DNA of 64,000 bases from Myxococcus hansupus (GTDB taxonomy: Bacteria > Myxococcota > Myxococcia > Myxococcales > Myxococcaceae). The stretch covers positions 8,576,501 through 8,640,500 of the forward strand of contig NZ_CP012109.1 of NCBI RefSeq assembly GCF_000280925.3. Reading direction: 5' to 3'. This document shows positions 54,624 to 63,878 of the stretch, in pieces. The notes beneath the pieces are model-generated. The model did no database searches, was not told the origin of the DNA, and saw only the letters and a program-made list of their open reading frames with translations. The translations under genes and the position numbers were made by a program. Each line of letters begins with the position of its first letter. The first letter of the stretch is position 1.

Positions 54624-56627
54624 ATGCCTTCGTCCGTCTTTCTCCTGATGGCGCTCGCCACCACGCCGGGTGCCAGCTCGGCGCGTGAGCCTGCTTCCGC
54701 TCCGCACGCCTCGTCTTCGCCTGGCCCCAGCGCGGGCCTCGTTTCCACAGCGGGCGCCAGTGCGGTGAACGCCGCGGTCCGCGATGCGCTTCGCGTCGCG
54801 ACGCTCCACGGTATGGGCACCTCGGCGTCCATCGTGAGAGAGCGCGCCTCGGATGCCGCGAGCCTTGCAGGCGCCGCGTCTGTCCGCGCGGCGCTACTGG
54901 AGAACGGCGAGCGCGCCTCGGCTGCTGCGGGTCTCGCGGGTGCAGCCTCAGTTCGTGCGGCGCTATCGGAGAACGGCGTGGGCGTCTCGGCGCAGGGCAG
55001 CGCGGCGGGATCAAGGGCTGCTGTGGGACACGCCCAGCACACCGCGTTCCAGAATCACGCCTCCGGGACGATGGTGGCCTTGGCCCAAGGAAGCACGGTG
55101 GCCCCGGCTCAAGGCAGCACCGCGGCGCCGGGACCTGCGGATGCCGCGACACCCGAAGCGCAAGGTTCCCAGAACACGTCGCCCGCTCCAGCGACCGTCC
55201 TCACCGACCTCAACGCCTACCCACCGGCCGGCGCGGTGACGGACCTGGGACGCGCCGCCGCGGAGGCGGGTGCCGCCGCCCTTCGCGCCGCCGCCCGGGC
55301 CATGCGCACACTGGCCGACCCGGACACGAGCTACGCCCGGGGCATGGAAGCGCTCAAGGCGAAGGACGCACCCACGGCCATCACCGCGCTGTCCGCCTGC
55401 GTGGAGGCCGCGCCGTCGCGCGTGGACTGCCGCTGGGAACTCGGCTGGGCCCACTCACTGGAGAACCAGTGGATGGAAGCCTTCACGCAGTGGACCGAGG
55501 TGCAGAAGCTCCAGCCAGACCACCCGGACCTCGAGAGCGCGCTGGCCCAGGCCCGTGGGCAGGCCATGCTCCAGGCGAAGCTGGCCCAGGGGCCGCGGTT
55601 CATCCACCGTCCTCCCCCGCCCGCCGACGCGAAGGTGCGCATCCGCGCGGTGGGTGACGTCATGCTCGGCACCACCGTGCCCGAAGACCACCTGCCTCCC
55701 GATGGCGCGGGCAGCGTGATTGCCGAGGTGCGTCCGCTGCTGGAGGACGCGGACCTCACCTTCATCAACCTGGAAGGCCCGCTGTGCGACACGGGCGAGA
55801 CGAAGAAGTGCCGCTCGTCGAGGAACTGCTACGCGTTCCGCTCGCCCACCGAGTACGGCCAGTACCTGAAGGATGCCGGGGTCGACCTGGCGTCCACGGC
55901 CAACAACCACTCGGGTGACTTCGGCGAGGAGTGCCGCCGCGCCACGGAGTCCACGCTGGACACGCTGGGCATCGCGTGGAGCGGCGCGCCGGGCACGGTG
56001 GCCACGGTGGAGCGCAACGGGCTGCTCATCGGCATGGTGGCGTTCCACACCTCGCCTTCGTGCAACCACCTCAACAACCACGACACGGCCGCGGGGCTGG
56101 TGCGCGTGGCCGCGGCCGAGCACGACATCGTCATCGTGTCGTTCCACGGCGGCGCGGAGGGCGGCAAGGCCCTGCACGTGCCCAGGGGCCGCGAGAAGTT
56201 CCACGGCGAGGACCGGGGCGACCTGCGGGCCTTCTCGCGCGCGGTGGTGGACGCGGGCGCGCACCTGGTCATCGGCCATGGCCCGCACGTGGTGCGCGGC
56301 ATGGAGTTCTACAAGGGCCGGCTCATCGCGTACTCGCTGGGCAACTTCGCCACCTACGGCCGGTTCAACCTGCGCGGTCCGCAGGGCCTGGGCGCGGTGC
56401 TGGAGGTGGAGCTGGACCGCCTGGGTGACTTCACCACGGGGCGCATCCTGCCCACCAAGCAGGTGGACCGGGGCATCGCCGTGCCGGACCCGAAGGGCGC
56501 CGTCATCAAGCTGATGCGCGAGCTCACCGAGGATGACTTCCCCGACACGGGCGCGCGCATCTCCGACGACGGCGCCGTGAAGGTCCGCGGCAAGAGCCCC
56601 GTCTCCGCGGTCTACCGAGTGCGGTAG
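54624..56627 (+). CDS. CapA-family (PGA synthesis-like) phosphoesterase protein, 667 aa
   Basis: The N-terminal MPSSVFLLMALATTPGASS is a signal peptide, followed by about 200 residues of Ala/Ser-rich low-complexity sequence and a TPR-like region (near 235-315). The CapA domain begins near 335: VRIRAVGDVMLGTTVPEDHL, LTFINLEGPLCDTG, GVDLASTANNHSGDFG, IVIVSFHGGAEGG, HLVIGHGPHVVRGMEFYKGRLIAYSLGNF. These are the metal-binding Asp/Asn/His motifs of the calcineurin-like CapA/PgsA group. Members take part in polyglutamate or capsule synthesis or act as phosphoesterases. It is predicted extracytoplasmic. A hairpin at its stop codon is a terminator candidate. Confidence 0.85.
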   Translation: MPSSVFLLMALATTPGASSAREPASAPHASSSPGPSAGLVSTAGASAVNAAVRDALRVATLHGMGTSASIVRERASDAASLAGAASVRAALLENGERASAAAGLAGAASVRAALSENGVGVSAQGSAAGSRAAVGHAQHTAFQNHASGTMVALAQGSTVAPAQGSTAAPGPADAATPEAQGSQNTSPAPATVLTDLNAYPPAGAVTDLGRAAAEAGAAALRAAARAMRTLADPDTSYARGMEALKAKDAPTAITALSACVEAAPSRVDCRWELGWAHSLENQWMEAFTQWTEVQKLQPDHPDLESALAQARGQAMLQAKLAQGPRFIHRPPPPADAKVRIRAVGDVMLGTTVPEDHLPPDGAGSVIAEVRPLLEDADLTFINLEGPLCDTGETKKCRSSRNCYAFRSPTEYGQYLKDAGVDLASTANNHSGDFGEECRRATESTLDTLGIAWSGAPGTVATVERNGLLIGMVAFHTSPSCNHLNNHDTAAGLVRVAAAEHDIVIVSFHGGAEGGKALHVPRGREKFHGEDRGDLRAFSRAVVDAGAHLVIGHGPHVVRGMEFYKGRLIAYSLGNFATYGRFNLRGPQGLGAVLEVELDRLGDFTTGRILPTKQVDRGIAVPDPKGAVIKLMRELTEDDFPDTGARISDDGAVKVRGKSPVSAVYRVR

Positions 56628-56633
56628 CCGCGG
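56605..56633 (+). terminator. Hairpin spanning the CapA-like stop codon
   Basis: CTACCG (56612-56617), loop AGTG, CGGTAG (56622-56627) form a perfect inner stem. With one bulged T (56611), CCGCGG at 56605-56610 pairs with CCGCGG at 56628-56633, giving 12 bp in all. It overlaps the TAG stop. No T-tract follows. Confidence 0.45.
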
Positions 56634-56852
56634 CGCTTCACGCACACACGAGCGGGTTCGCGCTGCTTCACCCACGGCGCGAATCCGGGAAGCTCCGTCA
56701 TGTCCGCCAGGCGCCTGACGTCCAGGCCCCGTCACCTCCCGTGGGGTGAAGCGCGGCTGCTGGATGCATCGTGGCTTCCGTCATAGCGGCTCAAAGCAAC
56801 GGACGGCCGCTCCAGGCACGTCGCGGCGCCCCGGGATACAAAGGTCCTCGCC

Positions 56853-58088
56853 GTGCGCACACTCCGACTGCCACGTCTCTCGTCGCTTCGCGCCTTCGAC
56901 CACCCCGGCTACTTCGCGGTCTGGGTGGGCGCGCTGGTCTCCACCATCGGCACTTGGATGGAGACGGTGGCCATGGGGGTGTACGTCACCGAGGCCACCG
57001 GCCGCGCCGAGTGGACTGGTGGCATCGTCGCCCTCACCTTCCTGCCCGCCGTGGTGCTGTCCCCCGTGGGCGGCGCGCTCGCGGACCGCTTCGACCGGCG
57101 CACCTACGTCGCCCTGGGCACGCTGGTGCAGCTCGTGCTCGCGGCGGTGCTGACACTGCTGGCCTTCACGAACCGGCTCAGCGTGCCCGTGGTGGGCGTC
57201 ATCTCCTTCTTCCACGGCTGCGCGAGCACGCTCATCAACCCCGCCTTCGCGGCGATGCTCGCGGAGCTCGTGCCGCCTCGCGACTTGCACAGCGCCATGA
57301 GCCTCAACTCGGCGCAGTTCAACCTGGGGCGCATCATCGGCCCGGCGCTCGCGGCGTTGGTGTTGAGCATGGGCGGGACGTCGTGGGCGCTGCTCGTCAA
57401 CACGCTGTCCTTCGTCGCCGTGCTGGTGGCGCTGGCGCAGGTGAAGGCGCTGGCTCGCAGGACGGCGGAGGCGCGGCAGGGGCTGTGGAAGCAGATTGCT
57501 CACGGCTTCTCCGTGGCGCGGGGGGACCCGGAAATCTCGCTGATGCTGTGGGGCACGTTCCTCGTCGCGGGCCTGGTGGCGCCCTTCATCGGCCTGGTGC
57601 CGGTGTTCGCCATCCGCGTCTTCGGCCAGGGCGCGGCGGCCACGTCGCTGCTCGTCACCTGCCAGGGCGCGGGCGCGGTGACGGCCGCGCTGCTGGTGGG
57701 CACGTTGGTGGACCGGTGGGGCCAGCGGAGGCTGCTGGGCATCGTGGCGACATCCATCGGCGTCGTGTCCACGCTCTACTGGCTGTCACCCACGTTGCAG
57801 ATGGCGGCCGTCGTCATCTTCGTGCTCGGCGCCAACTACATGATGCTAATGAGCGGGATGCACGCGTACTGCCAGTCGCGCGTGCCGCGTGAGCTGCAAG
57901 CGCGGATGAGCAGCCTGTACAGCATGGTGCTCGGCGGCGCGTACGCGGCCGGCGTGTGGGGCCTGGGCGCGCTGGCGGACCGGCTGGGCATCCGCTTCGT
58001 CACCGTGAGCGCCAGCGTGTTGTTCATCGCGTTGGTGCTGACGCTGCGCCTGCTGCGCCCGCGGCGCTTCGATACGGCCGAGGCCTAG
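56853..58088 (+). CDS. MFS transporter, EntS-like (MFS_3), 411 aa
   Basis: A 12-helix major facilitator with the conserved loop 2-3 motif GGALADRFDRRTYVALGTL and the typical MFS_3 start FDHPGYFAVWVGALVSTIGTWMETVAMGVYV. FNLGRIIGPALAALVL and LVDRWGQRRLLGIVATSIG mark the second half. This subfamily includes the enterobactin exporter EntS and other drug or secondary-metabolite efflux proteins. The substrate is unknown. The start is GTG 56853 with AAGG 8 bases upstream. The alpha/beta hydrolase gene follows about 95 bp downstream. Confidence 0.88.
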   Translation: MRTLRLPRLSSLRAFDHPGYFAVWVGALVSTIGTWMETVAMGVYVTEATGRAEWTGGIVALTFLPAVVLSPVGGALADRFDRRTYVALGTLVQLVLAAVLTLLAFTNRLSVPVVGVISFFHGCASTLINPAFAAMLAELVPPRDLHSAMSLNSAQFNLGRIIGPALAALVLSMGGTSWALLVNTLSFVAVLVALAQVKALARRTAEARQGLWKQIAHGFSVARGDPEISLMLWGTFLVAGLVAPFIGLVPVFAIRVFGQGAAATSLLVTCQGAGAVTAALLVGTLVDRWGQRRLLGIVATSIGVVSTLYWLSPTLQMAAVVIFVLGANYMMLMSGMHAYCQSRVPRELQARMSSLYSMVLGGAYAAGVWGLGALADRLGIRFVTVSASVLFIALVLTLRLLRPRRFDTAEA

Positions 58089-58183
58089 ACACCTTTCACC
58101 GAAGAACGACCTGCACCGGCGACCTCCGCGCGCTAGAGACGTGTCTCCACCCGTAGACACCTTTCGCACGAGGAGTGAGTCCG

Positions 58184-59188
58184 ATGCCCGTCCGCAAGCC
58201 CGCCCTGGCCCTCGCCGCCCTGATGTGGGCCAGCTCGCCCGTGCTCGCGCAGGAGCGCCGTCCCGCCGAGCCGCTCGGCATCGCCCTGGAAGGCTACGCG
58301 TACCCCTTCCCCGTGCAGTACCTGCCCCTCACGCTCGAAGGCCAGGACGTGCGCATGGCCTACATGGACGTGAAGCCCACGGGCCGCGCCAACGGCCGCA
58401 CCGTGGTGCTGCTGCACGGAAAGAACTTCTTCGGCGCGTACTGGCAGAGCACCATCCGCGCCCTCACCGGCGCCGGCTACCGCGTCGTCGTCCCGGACCA
58501 GATTGGCTTCGGCAAGTCATCCAAGCCCGACATCCACTACAGCTTCCACACGCTCGCCTCGCTGACGAAGCGGCTGCTGGACTCGCTGGACGTGAAGCAG
58601 GTGGCGGTCGTGGGCCACTCCATGGGCGGCATGCTCGCCACGCGCTTCACGCTGATGTACCCGGACACCGTCACGCAGTTGGTGCTGGAGAACCCGATTG
58701 GGCTCGAGGACTACCGGGAGAAGGTGCCCTGGGTGTCCACCGAGGACGACTACAAGAACCAGCTCAAGGCCACCGAGGAAGGCACCCGCAAGTACCACCA
58801 GACGTACTACGTGAAGTGGAAGCCCGAGTACGACGTCTGGGTGCAGCTCGCCGGCCGGCAGATGCTCAGCGCCGAGTACCCCCGCCTCGCGTGGGTGTCC
58901 GCCGCCACGGGCACCATGATTTACGAGCAGCCCGTGGTGCACGAGTTCCCCTTCATCCAGCCGCGTACGCTGCTGTACCTGGGGCAGGAGGACCGGACCT
59001 ATATCGGCCGGGGTCGGGTGCCCGCCGCGGACGCCGCGACGCTGGGCCAGTACCCGGCGCTGGGGAAGAAGGTGGCGAAGGCCATCCCCAACGCGACGCT
59101 GGTGGAGCTGCCCGGCGTGGGCCACATCCCGCACTTCGAGGCGCCGGAGAAGTTCCACGCGGCGCTCATCGACTTCCTCGGGAAGTGA
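58184..59188 (+). CDS. Alpha/beta hydrolase, exported, 334 aa
   Basis: The signal peptide MPVRKPALALAALMWASSPVLA precedes an alpha/beta hydrolase with the oxyanion-loop VVLLHGKNFFG, the nucleophile elbow VVGHSMGGMLATRF (Ser), a downstream Asp in LYLGQEDRTY and the His in LPGVGHIPHFEAPEKF. The order and spacing fit an active enzyme. Substrate is unknown; close folds include esterases, haloalkane dehalogenases and peptidases. ATG 58184 is used. The 95-bp leader contains a direct repeat TAGACACCTTTC at 58086 and 58153 and a small GAGACGTGTCTC palindrome, possibly regulatory. Confidence 0.85.
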   Translation: MPVRKPALALAALMWASSPVLAQERRPAEPLGIALEGYAYPFPVQYLPLTLEGQDVRMAYMDVKPTGRANGRTVVLLHGKNFFGAYWQSTIRALTGAGYRVVVPDQIGFGKSSKPDIHYSFHTLASLTKRLLDSLDVKQVAVVGHSMGGMLATRFTLMYPDTVTQLVLENPIGLEDYREKVPWVSTEDDYKNQLKATEEGTRKYHQTYYVKWKPEYDVWVQLAGRQMLSAEYPRLAWVSAATGTMIYEQPVVHEFPFIQPRTLLYLGQEDRTYIGRGRVPAADAATLGQYPALGKKVAKAIPNATLVELPGVGHIPHFEAPEKFHAALIDFLGK

Positions 59189-59363
59189 CGCGCGGGAGGA
59201 TGGCCCGCCTGTGGGCAACTTGGGGATGTCCGAGGGCATCCCCACCTCTCTCGTGAGCCGAGCGGCCGGGCGTGCCCACGACGTGCCGTGGGGACCTTGG
59301 TGCTCAGGGGACGCGCTCCGAGATTGAAGCTGGGCGCAGCACCCACTCAACGAGGAGCGAGCC

Positions 59364-59672
59364 ATGCCCAACAGGAAGTACGACCCGTATACGGGTGGCA
59401 AGGAGGCCGCCAAGAAGCCCCCCTACGCTCCGGACCGCGTGGAGCGCGGACTCGAGGCCGACGACACCCTGCCGCTGTACTCCGCGGACTCCATCCGTGG
59501 CACGCGTGAGCAGAAGTTCGCGCTCGACAGTGACACCGAGGTGGGCGGCTACGTCCCCGACATCCGCAGCCCCATCGACGAGGCGGACGAGCTGGAGCGC
59601 GAGCGCCTGGGCCGCGAGCGGGCCGAGGAGCGGCAGGTCTCCGACGAGGACGACGAAGAACGCAACCGCTGA
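59364..59672 (+). CDS. Small hydrophilic hypothetical protein, 102 aa
   Basis: The protein is highly charged and probably disordered: KYDPYTGGKEAAKKPPYAPDRV at the start, then acidic and Arg-rich helices (DEADELERERLGRERAEERQ). It has no signal peptide, membrane segment or Cys. GAGGAG precedes ATG 59364, and the codons look like those of real genes in the window. It lies 175 bp after the hydrolase gene. The 258 bp that follow, up to the convergent M16 gene, hold no gene. I recognise no family. Confidence 0.65.
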   Translation: MPNRKYDPYTGGKEAAKKPPYAPDRVERGLEADDTLPLYSADSIRGTREQKFALDSDTEVGGYVPDIRSPIDEADELERERLGRERAEERQVSDEDDEERNR

Positions 59673-59930
59673 GGCGCAGCGTCGCCAGCGGCGTTGCCCT
59701 GGCGGTGGTGCCTCGAAGCGTAGGGGAGTGAAGCGGATGCGCCGTGGCTTCAGCGGGGCACGGCGCGCGTCGTGGCATCCGAGCCGCCTCGCGGTCGCGG
59801 ATGCCACTGACGAGGTGCCTGGGACAGTGTCACGTCGGCCACGCCCAGTTCCGGTGCCTGCGTCAGGTGCGCGCGCCGGGCCGCGGCGTCAGGCGGGAAG
59901 CCTGTCCACGGCCCGGTCTTTCGCGCGGTG

Positions 59931-61454
59931 CTACTTCGCCGCGCGAGGCGTGCCCGGCTTCGCGGCCGGTGCCTCATCCGGCTCCACGGGCACCAGCTTG
60001 CCCAGACCGAGCGGCGTCACCTGCTCCTGAATCGTCGCCGGGTCTCCCACGAGCACAATCTGCATCGACGCGGGGTCCAGGTACTGCTCCGCCTTGCGCT
60101 GGACGTCCTCGGCGCTGGCGTCACGCAGGCCCTCCACCGTGCGGTTGAACTCGTCCAGCGGCCGCCGGGTGATGTAGAGCGCAGCGGCGCTGGCGCCCAG
60201 GCCCTCCACCGACTCGAAGGCGCCCGGGAAGGCGCGGATGAGGCCCTCGCGCGCGGCCGCCAGTTCCTCCTGCGAGATGGGCTTCGTCTTGAGCCCGCTC
60301 AGCTCGTTCATCACTTCCTGGAGCGCCGGGCCCGTCACGTCCTGGCGCACGGAGCTGTACGCGGTGAGCGGACCCACACCCAGGCGCGGAGACAGGCTGG
60401 CGCCCGCGCCGTAGCTGTAGCCCTTGTTCTCACGCAGGTTCATGTTGAGCCGGCTGCCGAAGAAGCCGCCGAACACGGTGGTGGCCAGGTCCAGCGCGTA
60501 CTCGTCCGGGTTCCCCGAGGCGATGCCCGCGCGGCCCACCAGCACCAGCGTCTGGTCCAGGCCCGGCTTGGGCACCACGTACACCTGCTGACGCGGTGAC
60601 GCCTGGGTGGCCTTGGGCGGCGCGGGCGGCGTGGCCTTGCCCTTCCATCCACCGAAGTACTTCCTCGCCAGGGCCACGCCCTCGTCCAGGGAGATGTCTC
60701 CCGTGAGGATGATGGCCGCGGCGCCAGGGCCCACGTGCTTCTGGTAGTAGCCGCGCACGTCCGCCAGCGTGAGCGTCTGCACCGACGCGGGCATGCCGTC
60801 GGACAGGTGCCCATAGGGATGGTCGAGCCCGAAGACCGCCTCCAGGTACGCCAACTGCGCGAGCACCCCCGGCTGGCCCAGCGCGCGCACCAGGTCCGCG
60901 AGCTGCTGCTTCTTGCGGCGGTCGAAGGCCTGCGCGTTGAACGTGGGCCGCAGCACCACGTCCGACAGCAGCGACATCGCGCTGTCCAGGTTGCGCGTCA
61001 GCACCCGCACGCCCACCTGCGCGCCGTCCGCCTGCACGTCCATGCCAGGAGACACGCCCAGGTCGGCGAAGGCGTTGTCCAGCACCACCGTGTCCCGCTT
61101 GCCCGCGCCTTCCAGCAGCATGCGGTAGGACAGCTCGGCGAGGCCTTCCTTGCCCTTGGGGTCCTGCGCGCTGCCCGAGGAGAAGGCCACGCCCGCGAAC
61201 ACCAGCGGCAGCTCGCGCCGGGTGCTCACCAGCACCGTGAGGCCGTTCTCCAGCTTCGCGCTCTGGAAGGTGGGCAGCACCAGGTCGGGAGCCTTGCCGG
61301 GCTCGGGGGGCTTGGCGCGGAAGGACTCGGCGTCCGGCGCGGCGTCGGGCGGCGTGGCCTTCTCACCCAGCGCGGGCGAGTCCGCCGCGGGCTTCGGGGT
61401 GCTGGCGCAGGCGGTCAGCAGGGTGACGAGCAGTGCGGAGAAGAGGCGGCGCAT
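59931..61454 (-). CDS. M16-family lipoprotein lacking the zinc motif, 507 aa
   Basis: The signal MRRLFSALLVTLLTACAS gives a lipobox Cys. The M16 fold is recognisable from KLENGLTVLVSTRRELPLV, GLAELSYRMLLEGAGKRD, GDISLDEGVALARKYFGGW, and the second half NPDEYALDLATTVFGGFFGSRLNMNLRENKGYSYG (the R/Y region). At the position of HxxEH the sequence is GLAELSYRM, so the zinc ligands are missing and this is the non-catalytic partner. The ATG at 61454 overlaps the TGA of the active M16 gene (TGATG) and AAGGAG precedes it, so the two are coupled. They probably form a periplasmic heterodimer like PqqL/mitochondrial-type M16 pairs. Confidence 0.9.
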   Translation of the reverse strand: MRRLFSALLVTLLTACASTPKPAADSPALGEKATPPDAAPDAESFRAKPPEPGKAPDLVLPTFQSAKLENGLTVLVSTRRELPLVFAGVAFSSGSAQDPKGKEGLAELSYRMLLEGAGKRDTVVLDNAFADLGVSPGMDVQADGAQVGVRVLTRNLDSAMSLLSDVVLRPTFNAQAFDRRKKQQLADLVRALGQPGVLAQLAYLEAVFGLDHPYGHLSDGMPASVQTLTLADVRGYYQKHVGPGAAAIILTGDISLDEGVALARKYFGGWKGKATPPAPPKATQASPRQQVYVVPKPGLDQTLVLVGRAGIASGNPDEYALDLATTVFGGFFGSRLNMNLRENKGYSYGAGASLSPRLGVGPLTAYSSVRQDVTGPALQEVMNELSGLKTKPISQEELAAAREGLIRAFPGAFESVEGLGASAAALYITRRPLDEFNRTVEGLRDASAEDVQRKAEQYLDPASMQIVLVGDPATIQEQVTPLGLGKLVPVEPDEAPAAKPGTPRAAK

Positions 61455-62860
61455 CAGTGGCGCTCCTTCGAGTCGAGGGGCGCCTGCCGACGTGCGGGCG
61501 GCACCGCGTGGAGGATGACGCGCGCCCCGGGGCGCAGCGTGTCCTGGGCGAACTTCTTCACGGCTTCCGGCGTCACCGCCTCATAACGGGCCAGGTCCTG
61601 GGCCACGTAGTTGGGCTCGCCGACGAAGTGGTTGTAGCTCTGCAGCACGTCCGCCTTGCCGCCGAAGCCGCCCACGGACTGGAGGCCCGCCAGCGTGCGC
61701 GTGTCGTAGCGGGTGCGGGCGCGGGCAATCTCCTCCCGCGTGACGCCGTCGCGGCGGACCTCGTCCAGCACCGCGTCCACCTCCTGGAGCAGCGTGTCCG
61801 TGGACACACCGGGCCGGGCCACCACGTCCACGCTGAAGACGGACTGCGCGCCCTGGCTCTGCTGCGAGGCGCTGACGCTCTGGGCCAGCTCCTTCTCCAG
61901 CACCAGCCGGCGGTACAGACGGCTCGCCTTGCCGGTGGACAGCGCCGTGGCCAGCACGTCCGCGGTGGCGTCGCCTTCCTCCAGGTACGCGGGCGTGAGC
62001 CACTGGATGGACAAGAGCGGCAGCCGGGCCACGCGCTCCTCTTCGCGGAGCACCACGGGCGCGGTGAGGTTCACCGGCGCGACCTCCGGCCGCTGCGGCC
62101 GGGCGTGGCTGGGCAGCGTGCCGAAGTACTTCTCCACCAGCGCCTTCGTCTTCGCCACGTCGAAGTCACCGACGATGGCCAGCGTGGCGTTGGACGGCGC
62201 GTACCACTTGCGGAAGAAGTCCTTCACGTCGTCCACGGTGGCCGCGTTCAGGTCCTTCATCGAGCCGATGACATCCCCGTGGTACGGGTGCGGCAGCGGG
62301 AAGAGCGCGTGCCAGGCCTTCTCGCGGGCGGCGCCATACGGAGCCGTCTCGGTGGACTCGCGGCGCTCGTTCTTCACCACCTCGCGCTGGGTCTCCAGGC
62401 TTTGGGGGGTGATGGCATCGAGCAGGAAGCCCATGCGGTCGCTCTCCAACCAGAGCGCCGTCTCCAGGTGGTTGCTGGGGACCGTCTCGAAGTAGTTGGT
62501 GCGGTCGAAGCTGGTGGTGCCGTTGAGGTCGGTGGCGCCGAGCTGCTCCAGCTTGGAGATGTGCACGTCGTCGGCCACGTTGCGCGAGCCCTGGAACATC
62601 ATGTGCTCGAAGAGGTGCGCGAAGCCGGTGCGGCCGGGCTGCTCGTGGTACGCGCCCACGTGGTACCAGATGTTGACGGCCACCACCGGCAGCTTCCGGT
62701 CCACGGAGAGGATGACCTCCAGGCCGTTGGGCAGCGCGTACTTCTCATACGGAATGGCGAGCGCCTCACGGCCGGGCTCCAGCGGCTTCGCCTCCTGGGG
62801 TGTCTGCGCAAGCGCCGGGAGCCCGCTGGACAGCAGGGCCGCGGTGACGAGGGCCTTCAT
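61454..62860 (-). CDS. M16-family zinc metallopeptidase, 468 aa
   Basis: A signal peptide (MKALVTAALLSSGLPALA) exports the enzyme. The inverted zinc motif HxxEH is present as HLFEHMMFQGS (82-86) and a downstream Glu in REVVKNERRES completes the site. Other M16 landmarks are YALPNGLEVILSVD, GDFDVAKTKALVEKYFGTLP and the C-terminal half from GDATADVLATAL onward. It cleaves peptides in the periplasm, probably together with the inactive lipoprotein partner encoded next. ATG 62860 is chosen; the frame continues upstream to 62992 but the signal peptide begins here. The gene is divergent from the zinc-finger membrane protein. Confidence 0.92.
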   Translation of the reverse strand: MKALVTAALLSSGLPALAQTPQEAKPLEPGREALAIPYEKYALPNGLEVILSVDRKLPVVAVNIWYHVGAYHEQPGRTGFAHLFEHMMFQGSRNVADDVHISKLEQLGATDLNGTTSFDRTNYFETVPSNHLETALWLESDRMGFLLDAITPQSLETQREVVKNERRESTETAPYGAAREKAWHALFPLPHPYHGDVIGSMKDLNAATVDDVKDFFRKWYAPSNATLAIVGDFDVAKTKALVEKYFGTLPSHARPQRPEVAPVNLTAPVVLREEERVARLPLLSIQWLTPAYLEEGDATADVLATALSTGKASRLYRRLVLEKELAQSVSASQQSQGAQSVFSVDVVARPGVSTDTLLQEVDAVLDEVRRDGVTREEIARARTRYDTRTLAGLQSVGGFGGKADVLQSYNHFVGEPNYVAQDLARYEAVTPEAVKKFAQDTLRPGARVILHAVPPARRQAPLDSKERH

Positions 62861-63006
62861 TCGGAACAAGGTGCCTCCAGGTTTCAATGCCAATGACTCA
62901 CGTGACGCGCTTAGCACGCACGTCCGGCGCCGTGGGTGGGGAATGGTGGCCAAACGCAGCCGCGCCCCGGGATGTTGGTTCCTGGTCAGCATGCGAGACT
63001 GAAATC

Positions 63007-63857
63007 ATGTCCACCGAAGTCTCCTCCGGTGCCCTGCCCCTGTGCGCCTTCCATCCGGAGGCGTCCGCGGGTGCCACCTGCCTGCGTTGTGGCAGCTTCG
63101 TCTGCACCCCCTGCACCACGTGGGTGATGGGGCGGATGTATTGCCCCCCCTGCGCGGCGCGTCCGGAGGTGAACTACCTGGAGGCCTTCCGGCTCCGGTT
63201 GTGGGGGCGGCGCGACGCGGGCGCGTGGATGGTGGGCCTGGGCACGGTGATGCTGGGAGGCCTGGCCGTCACGGCGGTGGCGGTCGGGGACTTCGCCACG
63301 GGGCTGGTCCTGCTGGCGAGTGTCGGCGTGGGCACGGCGTTCTTCCTGGGGAAGCCCTGGGCGCGCCTCGCCCTGCTCGCCACGCCTCTGGTGGGAATGC
63401 TGCTCACCGCGCCGTCGCTGGGGCCGGCCGCGCTGCTGTTCTTCGTGCCCTTCGCCATCGCGCTGAACTTCTTCCGCGACACCCGCAGCCGGCTCTTCTT
63501 CCGCTTGGACGTCCCGGAGCGGGAGCTGCACCGGCTGTGGAACCGGGAGGTCAACAACCCGCTCGCCAAGCATGCCCTGTCGCTGGGCGTGAGCTCGCTG
63601 TTCCTGCCCGTGATTTCACCGATGTTGTTCCTCTTCAGTGCGTCGAAGCTGATGTCGCTGGCGTTCGCCCCCATGGGGATGCTCGCGGTGGTCCTGGGCC
63701 TGGTGGCGTTGTGGCGCGTGGACCTGAAAGCACGGCCCCCCATTGGCCGCCGCTGGGAGGCGCTCGGGGGATGGGTTTGGGGCTGCTCTCATTGGGGTTC
63801 TGGGGCTCGTTCTACGTGCCTCGCTTGCTGGAGTTGCTCGGCATCGCGTCGGACTGA
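63007..63857 (+). CDS. Zinc-finger multi-helix membrane protein, apparent frameshift near the 3' end
   Basis: The N-terminus has a B-box-like cysteine cluster (CAFHPEASAGATCLRCGSFVC, CTTW, YCPPC). Then follow hydrophobic helices from about residue 75 to 245 (LGTVMLGGLAVTAVAVGDFA, VLLASVGVGTAFFLG, LLFFVPFAIALNFF, LSLGVSSLFLPVISPMLFLF, MLAVVLGLVALW). From ATG 63007 the frame runs past the expected end without a stop inside the window. A -1 shift at the G run 63766-63770 gives the sensible ending GLGLLSLGFWGSFYVPRLLELLGIASD and a stop at 63857, making 283 residues. The length 851 bp is one base short of a whole frame. A hairpin follows at once. Function unknown. Confidence 0.65.
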
Positions 63858-63860
63858 GGA

Positions 63861-63878
63861 CGGGCGTTTGTTCGCCCG
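63861..63878 (+). terminator. Hairpin just after the corrected 3' end
   Basis: CGGGCG (63861-63866), loop TTTGTT, CGCCCG (63873-63878) form a perfect 6-bp stem starting 3 bp after the TGA at 63855-63857. Its place supports 63857 as the natural gene end. No T-tract follows. The remaining 120 bp to the window edge show no gene that I can support. Confidence 0.45.
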
